Shown here: positions 1-6,866 of the stretch, piece after piece | Numbering within the stretch: the stretch's first letter is position 1 | Layout: every line of letters begins with the position of its first letter | Assembly: GCA_018711415.1 (NCBI GenBank) | Contig: DVIJ01000100.1 | Coordinates: 1 to 24,767, forward strand | Length of the DNA: 24,767 nucleotides | Source of the DNA: Scatomorpha merdavium | GTDB taxonomy: Bacteria; Bacillota; Clostridia; Oscillospirales; Oscillospiraceae | Reading direction: 5' to 3' | Notes under the pieces: generated by a model | The model's database searches: none | Told to the model about the DNA's origin: nothing | What the model saw: the letters and a program-made list of their open reading frames with translations, nothing else | Program-made: the position numbers and the translations under genes

Positions 1-644
1 CCTCCCCTGGCCGATGCCAACGCGGAGCAGAGCAGCACTATGCATAGCAGCAGCGCCGTATACAAAGGTTCAGAGATGGCAAGGCTGTTGAACATCGTCT
101 GCGACGGGCAGAGTATCCACAGCAGATATGCGGATACCGCCTGCCTGAGCCCCAGCTCGCGCAGACAGAGCCGATAGATGCAGGCGCCGGCCAGGAGGCT
201 CAACAGCACGTTCAGCCACTGAGCCAGCAGCGGGGCCTCCCCGAGCAGACGCACGAACACGCTCAGGAAGGCTGAATAACCGTAAATATGCGGGAACAGT
301 GCCATGTAGCGCCAGCCCGCCTCCGGCCTCAGCCCCGCCAGGGCGCAGGCATAGTTATAGAAGGTATCGGCGTCGCCGCTAAGCGGGACGCGGACGAGCA
401 GAATGTACCCGCCCTTCACCGCCAGGCAGAGCGCTGAAAGCAACAGAAAGCAGCGTAGGGCGCCGAGCCTGCCCAGCAGCCCGGAGATAGGCGGGAGCAG
501 GAACCACATTCCAGCGGCCAGTACCAGCGCAGCCGCCAACACGACAAAGGAGGCCATGCCCAACGCCAGGCCCGCTCCTATGGCCGCCAGCAAGATGAGA
601 GCGAATATTATCAGCATAGCACGAAGGCAGAATCTATTGAACAT
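1..644 (-). CDS. Glycosyltransferase-39/PMT-like multi-membrane protein, 3' end cut by window edge
   Basis: The reading frame runs open from an ATG at 644 to the window edge, giving 214 complete codons with the C-terminus missing. The protein is almost entirely hydrophobic, with membrane segments near residues 9-29, 31-51, 65-84, 139-156, 169-184 and 192-210. After the third segment comes a short loop with GDADTFYNYA (90-99), which resembles the first extracytoplasmic loop of GT-C fold enzymes (PMT/ArnT-like), where an acidic residue helps catalysis. A later SEPLYTALL stretch (191-199) is also common in these proteins. Such enzymes move a sugar from a polyprenyl carrier to a lipid, glycan or protein at the outer face of the membrane. 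The substrate cannot be told. An in-frame stop lies three codons upstream of the ATG, so this is the first possible start. No strong Shine-Dalgarno site is visible. Family assignment is by pattern only. Confidence 0.6.
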   Translation of the reverse strand, partial: MFNRFCLRAMLIIFALILLAAIGAGLALGMASFVVLAAALVLAAGMWFLLPPISGLLGRLGALRCFLLLSALCLAVKGGYILLVRVPLSGDADTFYNYACALAGLRPEAGWRYMALFPHIYGYSAFLSVFVRLLGEAPLLAQWLNVLLSLLAGACIYRLCLRELGLRQAVSAYLLWILCPSQTMFNSLAISEPLYTALLLCIVLLCSALASARG

Positions 645-689
645 GGCAGATCACTCTGAATCATCAGGCATTAAAATTTTAACAGCCTT

Positions 690-698
690 ATTATACCA
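690..698 (-). promoter_or_regulatory. Extended -10 promoter for the glycosyltransferase-like gene
   Basis: On the minus strand TGG is followed directly by TATAAT, an extended -10 element (TGnTATAAT). No good -35 hexamer is seen 17 bases upstream, as is usual for extended -10 promoters. It lies about 45 bases ahead of the ATG at 644. Confidence 0.45.
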
Positions 699-735
699 CG
701 GCCCGGCTCCCTTGGGAAGAGTGCGAATGTTGTGC

Positions 736-764
736 TTGACAAACGGAAATTAGTGGTGTAGAAT
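736..764 (+). promoter_or_regulatory. Sigma-A promoter of the CNNM transporter leader
   Basis: A perfect TTGACA at 736-741 is followed after 17 bases by TAGAAT at 759-764, a near-consensus vegetative promoter. Transcription should start near 771, about 190 bases before the ATG at 961. That leaves a long untranslated leader. Confidence 0.75.
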
Positions 765-770
765 TGCGCA

Positions 771-911
771 ACGGTCCCGCGTGTTGGGATCTGTTTGGAA
801 AGGAGCGTTACCGGCCTCATGGAGGACAGCGACAGTAGCGATTGTAAACCGCGCTCATACGGTATAATTTGCGCATATCTGTGCCGCTTATAGGTACAGG
901 TGCGCTTTTTT
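771..911 (+). promoter_or_regulatory. Structured 5' leader or small RNA ending in an intrinsic terminator
   Basis: The stretch between the promoter at 736-764 and the T-run at 906-911 would make an RNA of about 140 bases. Several pairings can be drawn by eye: a GTTACCG arm (806-812) with a later CGGTA, a small CCTC/GAGG hairpin, and AGCG with CGCT. It ends in a hairpin followed by six T residues. A 24-codon frame (ATG at 819, stop TAG at 891-893 in the terminator loop) lies inside, but its only Shine-Dalgarno-like AGGAG is about 14 bases upstream. It could be a riboswitch or attenuator for the transporter gene, or a free small RNA. I matched it to no known riboswitch class. Confidence 0.45.
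871..911 (+). terminator. Intrinsic terminator inside the transporter leader
   Basis: GCGCA at 871-875 and CTGTGCC at 879-885 pair with GGTACAG and TGCGC at 893-905, with one internal mismatch and a bulge, around a GCTTATA loop. The run TTTTTT follows at 906-911. It sits about 50 bases upstream of the transporter ATG, so read-through must be allowed or regulated for that gene to be expressed from the upstream promoter. Confidence 0.6.
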
Positions 912-960
912 GCGCCCATTTTCAGGTTTGAACAAGACAGTTGGAGGTCATACATAGTAT

Positions 961-2220
961 ATGGAATATCTCACAAGTATAGCGATAATGGTCGTCCTCG
1001 TAATCTTCTCGGCCTACTTTTCGGCCACTGAGACTGCGTTCTCATCTCTCAACCGCGCCCGGCTCAAAGCCGAGGCTGAACGCGGAGACAAGCGCGCGGG
1101 CGACGTGCTCTCCCTTGCGAATGACTTTGACAGGCTCCTGTCCACCCTGCTGATAGGGAACAACATAGTTAACATTGCGGTGTCGTCCATCGGCACAGTG
1201 ATGTTCATAAAGCTGCTCAATGACCAGGACAAGGGCGCTTCGGTTTCCACCATTGTGGTCACGGTAGTTGTTCTCATATTCGGTGAAATAACACCTAAGA
1301 GCATTGCCAAAGAATCTCCGGAGGGCTTTGCACGCTTTTCTTACCCTCTTCTGCGGCTTTTCATGTGGATACTGCTGCCGCTGAGCTGGATATTCGGCCT
1401 GTGGAAAAAGATGGTCTCCAAGCTCCTCCGTGTCAAGGATGACCGGAGCATGACCCAGGAAGAACTCTCCGTACTCGTTGACGAGGCTGGTGAGGGTGGC
1501 GGAATAGACAGCGACGAGGTGGAACTGCTGCGCAGCGCTTTGGAGTTCACCGAGCACGAGGCCGGAGACATTCTGACTCCGCGCGTCGATCTGGAAGCTG
1601 TGCCGCTGGATGCGGACGCCGAGAGCGTCGCCGCGGCTTTCCGCAGCTCGCGCTTTTCCCGACTGCCCGTTTATGACGGAAGCATAGACAATATCGTCGG
1701 CGTCGTGCACCAAAAGGACTTCTATGACCTAGGCATTGGTGAAGGTGGCCTTGCCCCCATCATGTCGCAGCCCGTGTATGTGCCGCCCAGCATCAGGATA
1801 AGCGCTCTGCTCAAAACCCTGCAAAAGGCCAAGGCACACATGGCCGTCGTCACCGACGAATACGGCGGTACGCTCGGAATAGTAACGATGGAGGATATCC
1901 TCGAAGAGCTCGTCGGCGATATTTGGGACGAGCATGACGAGGTCGTGGAAGAGCTCCACCAAATTGGAAAAGACAGCTACCGCGTCAACGGTTCTGCGGA
2001 GCTCGACGAAATTTTCGAGCGCTTCGATCTCGAATGCGAGAGTGAGAGCGTTACCATCAGCGGCTGGATTATGGAACAGCTTGGCCGCATACCGAAACCT
2101 GGAGACAGCTTCAATTATGGCGGTCTGTGCTTCACGGTTATCTCCGTGGACAGTCGGCGCGTTACGGAAGTTGAGGTAAAAAAGCTGCCTCCGCTTGAGG
2201 AAAATGATATGGAAAAATAA
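961..2220 (+). CDS. CNNM/CorC-type membrane transporter (DUF21-CBS-CorC_HlyC)
   Basis: This 419-residue protein has the full architecture of the bacterial CNNM/CorC family, often labelled hemolysin family protein. An N-terminal DUF21 transmembrane domain (about 1-180) includes a first segment at 6-22, the conserved FSATETAFSSLNRARL signature, GNNIVN and the FGEITPKSIAK motif at 107-117. A CBS pair follows (about 203-320; MTRVD-like LTPRVDLEAV, then VTDEYGGTLGIVTMEDILEELVG), then a CorC_HlyC domain (about 332-408). Characterised relatives export magnesium or other divalent cations, with the CBS pair binding Mg-ATP. The old hemolysin label is probably misleading. A GGAGG at 943-947 lies 13 bases from the ATG, slightly far. 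A promoter and an attenuator-like leader precede it and a strong terminator follows, so it is likely transcribed alone. Confidence 0.9.
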   Translation: MEYLTSIAIMVVLVIFSAYFSATETAFSSLNRARLKAEAERGDKRAGDVLSLANDFDRLLSTLLIGNNIVNIAVSSIGTVMFIKLLNDQDKGASVSTIVVTVVVLIFGEITPKSIAKESPEGFARFSYPLLRLFMWILLPLSWIFGLWKKMVSKLLRVKDDRSMTQEELSVLVDEAGEGGGIDSDEVELLRSALEFTEHEAGDILTPRVDLEAVPLDADAESVAAAFRSSRFSRLPVYDGSIDNIVGVVHQKDFYDLGIGEGGLAPIMSQPVYVPPSIRISALLKTLQKAKAHMAVVTDEYGGTLGIVTMEDILEELVGDIWDEHDEVVEELHQIGKDSYRVNGSAELDEIFERFDLECESESVTISGWIMEQLGRIPKPGDSFNYGGLCFTVISVDSRRVTEVEVKKLPPLEENDMEK

Positions 2221-2225
2221 AATCT

Positions 2226-2258
2226 GCCGCCGCTCCGTATATCGGGGCGGCGGCCTTT
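2226..2258 (+). terminator. Intrinsic terminator after the CNNM transporter
   Basis: A 12-base arm (2226-2237) pairs with 2243-2254 around a TATAT loop, with one G-T wobble, and is followed by CTTT. It begins six bases after the stop codon. Confidence 0.85.
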
Positions 2259-2265
2259 AATGTAA

Positions 2266-2293
2266 TTGACAGGTAGAAAAATGCGGGTATAAT
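2266..2293 (+). promoter_or_regulatory. Consensus sigma-A promoter of the HTH-protein gene
   Basis: TTGACA at 2266-2271 and TATAAT at 2288-2293 are both perfect hexamers, 16 bases apart. The start codon at 2331 lies about 30 bases past the expected transcription start. Confidence 0.8.
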
Positions 2294-2330
2294 TGAATTT
2301 ATATTAATTGATGATGTTGGGTGATTCGCT

Positions 2331-3431
2331 TTGAGCCTTGAGCTGACACTGCTTTCTGAAAACGAATATGATAGACTAAGTTCGGGCGAGATGACACCGG
2401 CAATGGCCGCCAGGTATTTGCAGGAAGGAGAGTTTAAGCTCCGTAGTTTTGACGAGGTCTTAAAGGTCATATACCCCAAAGCAGATCTGCAGTCGAGACT
2501 CGTGACGGCATTGACTGAGGCGGAACCCGGAGCCAACTACGGCAGCGTCAGCCGGACGGTCCGTAATTGGATAAACGGACATTCAAAACCGACTAGGCGT
2601 GAAGATGTATTTCGAATAGCATTTGCGCTGGGCCTTTCCGAATCTCAGGCAAGCAGACTGCTCGGTATGTGTACGGATTACGGTATGCACTACCGTAACG
2701 GTCGCGACGTGGTCTATGCCTGGTTCCTGCGCACCGGCAAAGGCTATCCGGAGGCGCATGAGTTTTTCTCCCGCCTGCCCGCGATGCCGAGACTGGACTC
2801 GCTGCCTGATGGCGACAGTTCCCATCTCACGCGGGATTTGCAGAGCGTTTTTCTGCAAGTGCATACAAAGGACGAACTGCGGGATTGTTACATAGCCAAT
2901 TTAGGGAACTTCGGCGCCCTGCACCTGCGCGCCTATGAATATTTTCGCCGGTATTTGGATAAGCTCATTCACCCCGTTCCCGCCTGGACAGGGCTAGAGG
3001 AGCCTGACTATTCCATGGAAGCCATCATGGAGCTGTATTTCTCCATGAACATGCCGTCAAGCCGGAGCAAGTGCGGCTACAGCGTTGTGCAGAGGCTCAT
3101 AAAATGCAACTGGCCGAATACAACGGCGCTCAAGAACATCAGAAATCGAAAACTGGATGTTCCAAGAAAGCTGCTTCTCCTCCTCTACGTTATCACCGAA
3201 AACATCATAGATGGAGAATACCGCGAGACGGACGAGGATTATCTCACTCCGAGAGAAAGGCTGGACGACCACTGGTTTGCCATAAATGCCATACTAATGG
3301 ACTGCGGTATGCCTCCGCTGGACCCGCGCAACGCCACGGACTGGCTCGTCCTCTACGCCGTCACCGCTACGGACGAGTCCATGAGCGAGCGCATGGAAAA
3401 GGTAATCGAACACATGTTCGCAGACAAGTGA
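2331..3431 (+). CDS. Putative HTH transcriptional regulator of unknown family
   Basis: This 366-residue protein starts at a TTG. The choice is supported by GGTGAT at 2320-2325, which matches the extended Shine-Dalgarno consensus, five bases upstream. The next in-frame ATG is 20 codons on. The region around residues 53-112 reads like an XRE-type helix-turn-helix: VSRTVRNWINGHSKPTRRED followed by VFRIAFALGLSESQASRLLG, the usual recognition-helix and core-packing pattern. The remaining 250 residues are mostly helical and I recognise no domain. There is no signal peptide or membrane segment. The gene has its own consensus promoter and converges on the kinase/phosphatase cluster, so a link to that system is possible but only inferred from position. 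Confidence 0.7.
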   Translation: MSLELTLLSENEYDRLSSGEMTPAMAARYLQEGEFKLRSFDEVLKVIYPKADLQSRLVTALTEAEPGANYGSVSRTVRNWINGHSKPTRREDVFRIAFALGLSESQASRLLGMCTDYGMHYRNGRDVVYAWFLRTGKGYPEAHEFFSRLPAMPRLDSLPDGDSSHLTRDLQSVFLQVHTKDELRDCYIANLGNFGALHLRAYEYFRRYLDKLIHPVPAWTGLEEPDYSMEAIMELYFSMNMPSSRSKCGYSVVQRLIKCNWPNTTALKNIRNRKLDVPRKLLLLLYVITENIIDGEYRETDEDYLTPRERLDDHWFAINAILMDCGMPPLDPRNATDWLVLYAVTATDESMSERMEKVIEHMFADK

Positions 3432-3442
3432 ACGCATGAAGA

Positions 3443-3480
3443 AACCCCGGGGCGCATCACTCGCTCCGGGGTTAAGTTTT
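3443..3480 (+). terminator. Intrinsic terminator between convergent genes
   Basis: AACCCCGGGGCG (3443-3454) pairs with CGCTCCGGGGTT (3462-3473), with one wobble, followed by AAGTTTTT. The opposite strand shows TTTC after the hairpin, so it may also serve the last kinase gene, whose stop is at 3488. Confidence 0.8.
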
Positions 3481-3487
3481 TAATTTC

Positions 3488-6400
3488 CTAGCCTTCCGGC
3501 CAGGGCTCGAAATCAATGTTTCCCAGCAGCTCTGCTCCTGGCATGATCATGAGCGCGTCCGGCGCGTTCTCAAAGCTGGAAAAGATCCTTCCGCCGTTGT
3601 CGAACTTGCCGCTTATCGTGAGGGGAATGCCGAGCAGGAGCTCTCCCCTGTTCGCCAGCGAGCCCTCCACCTTGCCTGCGTAAGCGTCACTGAAACCGCT
3701 GCTTATAAAATAGCCTTCATTGAGGAAGTCCGCGCCTGAGCCCACGTTCAGCATGCTGCCGTAACAGTTGTAGTGGCCGCCGCTTTGTACGCCGACCTCT
3801 GCTCCGTCCAGCAGCTCCAGGGCACCGAACTGACCGTAAACAGCTCCGTCCGCAACAGTAATGCCTGCGGCGCCGGAAAGCTGAACGTTGGAAAGCTGTA
3901 TTAGGACGGAATCCTCTACCTCAACGTTCAGTGCAGCAGTACTAAGTTCAGCGCAGTTAAGAACAAGGAAGCTGTCTTCACTTACGCTTATACTGCCCAG
4001 CTCGCCGGCATTTTCGCTGGCGTAAACAGCCATAGAGCCGCCGCTGAGTTTCAGACTGCCCGCAGACATGCCGCACTTGCGTGAATAAAACCAAGAACCG
4101 TTGGAGACTTCCAGCACGGCGCTTCCGTTCTCCCAGCCGTTCCAATCGCCTATGATCTCCGTCATACCTCCGCCGGTGACATGCAGTCCGTCGCAGAGCA
4201 GCGAACCGTTGACTGTGAATATGCCGCCGCTCTCTACGCTGATTTGTTCGCCGCGCGGCAGGCTGAGCATCCCGCCGTAGGTAACATACAGCGCCTTGTT
4301 CACGTTCAGTGAGCCGCTCAACTCCAGGTATCCGTCTATCCTCACCGAACTCACGTGCGGGTTGGATAGCGCCTCAATAAGCATCTCTTCGCTCGTGGCG
4401 GAAACTACCGTGTCTGGCGTGTCGATCTGGCTGTAGTCCACCTCCCAGACCTTGCCCTCGATGTTTCCGGAGTAATTCGTGCAGTTGCTGCGCAGGAGCA
4501 GCACGCCGTCCTCTGTGCGGAAACTTGCGCCATCCTCGACTCTGAGCTCCAGACCGTCGTACAGGTCTATGAGCCCCAAGTTCTCAACCCTGCCGCCGCT
4601 CACCACTGAGAGAACACCATTATTGGAGTAGAGCTTGCCGTTGTTTTCAAAGGTCCCGGCGATCTCAAACGAGCCGTTGTTTATCAGCTCTCCGCCGAGA
4701 TTGAACCAGCAGTCCTTGCCTATGCTCATACTGCCGGCGTTTATAAGGCAACCGATGTCAATGCCCAGCGAACTGTCTTGCTCAGACGTTTTGCAGCAGT
4801 TTATCGAGCCGTAGTTGTAGACATCGCAGAATACGGCATTATAACCCGAGATGTACATCTCGCCGAGGTTTATCAGAGCTCCGTCGTTCGAGTTCTGAAG
4901 ATCCAGCCAGAGCCCGTCATTGACGCTGGTGCTGCCCCTGTTCAGGATCACGGAGGATTCTCCACCCATCCAGAGGCCGCACTCCACGCTTCCGAGGTTA
5001 ACCAGTTGGCAACCGTTCAGGCAGAAGTTGACTTGCCCCGCACTCTCTTCGGTGTAGAGCCTCGCTCCCTCAGACACAAGGACAGGTACACTGGCCGTGA
5101 CTTCGCCGGCAAGCTCTATGTCGCCCTCAATGCGTATCGCTTTGACGGAAGCGCTGCCGCAGGCAGTTAACAGGCTGTTGTAGTTCGTGACGGTGACGGC
5201 ATCAGCGAAAAGGCTTTCAATGGGTATATCAAAAACCGCGCTGGGCAGTTCCCCGCCCTTTTTGACAAAGCCGTCGTCCGTCATGGAGACAACATTGCCG
5301 TCTACCACAGAATTTGGCTCCGTAACCAGTGTGCCGCCGTCCGCAATGACAAAGCCTTCGACAACTCCATCCAGCCAGAGCACACCGCCCTCGGTCAGCG
5401 TAACGGAACCCGTCAGGTGGAGGCTCATGTCCTCCGGCACCAGCAGCGGCTTTGACAGTGTCAGGGATACATCGCCGACACCGATATTGCTCACGCCGAG
5501 TATGACTGCCTCCGTGCCGCTGTCGCCCAGGAGCTCGAGCAGTTCCTGCTCGCTGGATGCAGTGCGCGCGTTCCCAAAGAGTTTGCTGCGCGTCTCGTCG
5601 CCCCACTCCGCGGACACCAGGACAGCGTCCGTACCTTGGACGTCCGGGTCCTCTTCTCCCGTCTGCGGCATCAAGGCCAGGGCAATGAGGCCGGCCACGG
5701 CCACCAGCGATAAGACTATGCCCAGTATCATCCGGCCGACGGGCTTTTTGGCTCGCACGGCCACGTGTTCGGCAATGTGTTCCGGCTCGGGATCAGTCTC
5801 GGGGACGGGCTCCGGCTCTGGCGCAGGCTCGGGCTGTGCCGGGATATCACAGCCCTCATAGAGCGCGGTGTGCAGCTCCTCCACCGAGCGGAAGCGCTGA
5901 TGCTGCTTGATGCCCATGCCGCGCAGCAGCGCCTTCTCCTGCCGTTCCGTGAGGTCCACGCCCAGGCGCCGAGGCAGGATCATCTCGTCATCCATAAGTC
6001 TGTCAAGTGCCTGGGGCGGAGTCTTGCCGGTGATGCAATAGTATATCGTTGCGGAAAGGCCATAGACGTCGGTCCATGGTCCCTGGCCCTTGTGCTGGTA
6101 TTGCTCTATCGGCGCATAGCCGTGTTTGAGCGTTATCGTCATCGTCTCGTCGCCCTGAGTTGATTCCCTGGCGCAGCCGAAGTCCAGCAGGCGCACCGAA
6201 CCGCGCTCGAGCATGAGATTATCAGGGCTGATATCTCGGTGGATAAGCCCCGCCTCATGCACTGCGCTTAGTGCCGAGAACAGCGGCTCGATCATGTGCA
6301 GCAGCTCCCCCGCTGGGATCCGCCCGCCGCGCTGGTCCACCAGTTCTTTAAACGTTGTGCCGTCCACGTACTCCATGACGATGTAGGCAGTGTTGTTAGC

Positions 6401-6802
6401 CTCAAAAAAGTCACGCACGCTGACTATCTCGGGCTGTTTATCCATTTTGGCCATCGTCCTGGCCTCATAGAGGAAGCGGCTCTTTCCCTTTTCGTAGCTG
6501 CCAGCCGCCCCCGAGTAGTTGCTGACGGACAGCGAGTTCTGCGAGTGCCTGGACACCCAGTTGGTCGGGAAGTACTCCTTGATCGCAACCTTGAGCTCCA
6601 GGCGCAGGTCACAGCCGATATAGGTTATGCCAAAGCCTCCCTCACCCAGCACACGTCCGACAAGGTATCTGTCCATCAAAACGGTCCCGGGAGGGATGTG
6701 GTGCGGCAACGGCGTATATGTTCCGGAGGTCAGGCCGCAGATCGGGCAGACTCCGTCGTCACCGACCTTAGCCATGCAATATGGACAGTATTTTTTGTTC
6801 AC
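3488..6802 (-). CDS. Transmembrane Ser/Thr kinase with zinc ribbon and large beta-solenoid ectodomain
   Basis: The likely start is GTG at 6802 (1,104 residues), preceded by GGAGG with an eight-base gap. A start nine codons upstream would put that site inside the gene. The domains in order are: a zinc ribbon (CPYC 6-9, CPIC 19-22), then a PknB-like kinase (about 45-315) with GEGGFG 53-58, the VAIK lysine at 75, HRDISPDN 188-195 and DFG 207-209. A Pro/Glu-rich linker, one membrane helix (about 355-378) and an outside region of about 720 residues follow. The catalytic loop has Ser where most Ser/Thr kinases have Lys. The outside part is rich in short strands with NxG turns about every 20 residues (602, 621, 645, 663, 688, 708, 741), as in right-handed beta-helices. 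It probably senses or binds something at the cell surface and signals inward by phosphorylation. It is the last gene of the cluster and has its own promoter. Confidence 0.88.
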   Translation of the reverse strand: MNKKYCPYCMAKVGDDGVCPICGLTSGTYTPLPHHIPPGTVLMDRYLVGRVLGEGGFGITYIGCDLRLELKVAIKEYFPTNWVSRHSQNSLSVSNYSGAAGSYEKGKSRFLYEARTMAKMDKQPEIVSVRDFFEANNTAYIVMEYVDGTTFKELVDQRGGRIPAGELLHMIEPLFSALSAVHEAGLIHRDISPDNLMLERGSVRLLDFGCARESTQGDETMTITLKHGYAPIEQYQHKGQGPWTDVYGLSATIYYCITGKTPPQALDRLMDDEMILPRRLGVDLTERQEKALLRGMGIKQHQRFRSVEELHTALYEGCDIPAQPEPAPEPEPVPETDPEPEHIAEHVAVRAKKPVGRMILGIVLSLVAVAGLIALALMPQTGEEDPDVQGTDAVLVSAEWGDETRSKLFGNARTASSEQELLELLGDSGTEAVILGVSNIGVGDVSLTLSKPLLVPEDMSLHLTGSVTLTEGGVLWLDGVVEGFVIADGGTLVTEPNSVVDGNVVSMTDDGFVKKGGELPSAVFDIPIESLFADAVTVTNYNSLLTACGSASVKAIRIEGDIELAGEVTASVPVLVSEGARLYTEESAGQVNFCLNGCQLVNLGSVECGLWMGGESSVILNRGSTSVNDGLWLDLQNSNDGALINLGEMYISGYNAVFCDVYNYGSINCCKTSEQDSSLGIDIGCLINAGSMSIGKDCWFNLGGELINNGSFEIAGTFENNGKLYSNNGVLSVVSGGRVENLGLIDLYDGLELRVEDGASFRTEDGVLLLRSNCTNYSGNIEGKVWEVDYSQIDTPDTVVSATSEEMLIEALSNPHVSSVRIDGYLELSGSLNVNKALYVTYGGMLSLPRGEQISVESGGIFTVNGSLLCDGLHVTGGGMTEIIGDWNGWENGSAVLEVSNGSWFYSRKCGMSAGSLKLSGGSMAVYASENAGELGSISVSEDSFLVLNCAELSTAALNVEVEDSVLIQLSNVQLSGAAGITVADGAVYGQFGALELLDGAEVGVQSGGHYNCYGSMLNVGSGADFLNEGYFISSGFSDAYAGKVEGSLANRGELLLGIPLTISGKFDNGGRIFSSFENAPDALMIMPGAELLGNIDFEPWPEG

Positions 6803-6837
6803 GGCCTTCACCTCCCACCAAACAAGCATATGTTGTC

Positions 6838-6866
6838 ATTATATAGGCTCCATCCCGCGTTTTCAA
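6838..6866 (-). promoter_or_regulatory. Internal sigma-A promoter for the beta-solenoid kinase
   Basis: On the minus strand TTGAAA (6861-6866) is followed after 17 bases by a perfect TATAAT (6838-6843). The stop codon TGA of the upstream kinase gene lies inside the -35 hexamer. Transcription would start near 6831, about 29 bases before the GTG at 6802, leaving just enough room for the GGAGG site. Confidence 0.75.

Noticed and set aside
819..893. 24-codon leader peptide gene in the transporter leader
   Set aside because: The only Shine-Dalgarno-like sequence is about 14 bases away and the peptide has no run of regulatory codons. It is kept only as a remark in the leader entry.
771..911. 6S RNA, M-box magnesium riboswitch or yybP-ykoY manganese riboswitch
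   Set aside because: None of the conserved core sequences of these classes was found by eye, so the leader is reported only as a candidate of unknown class.
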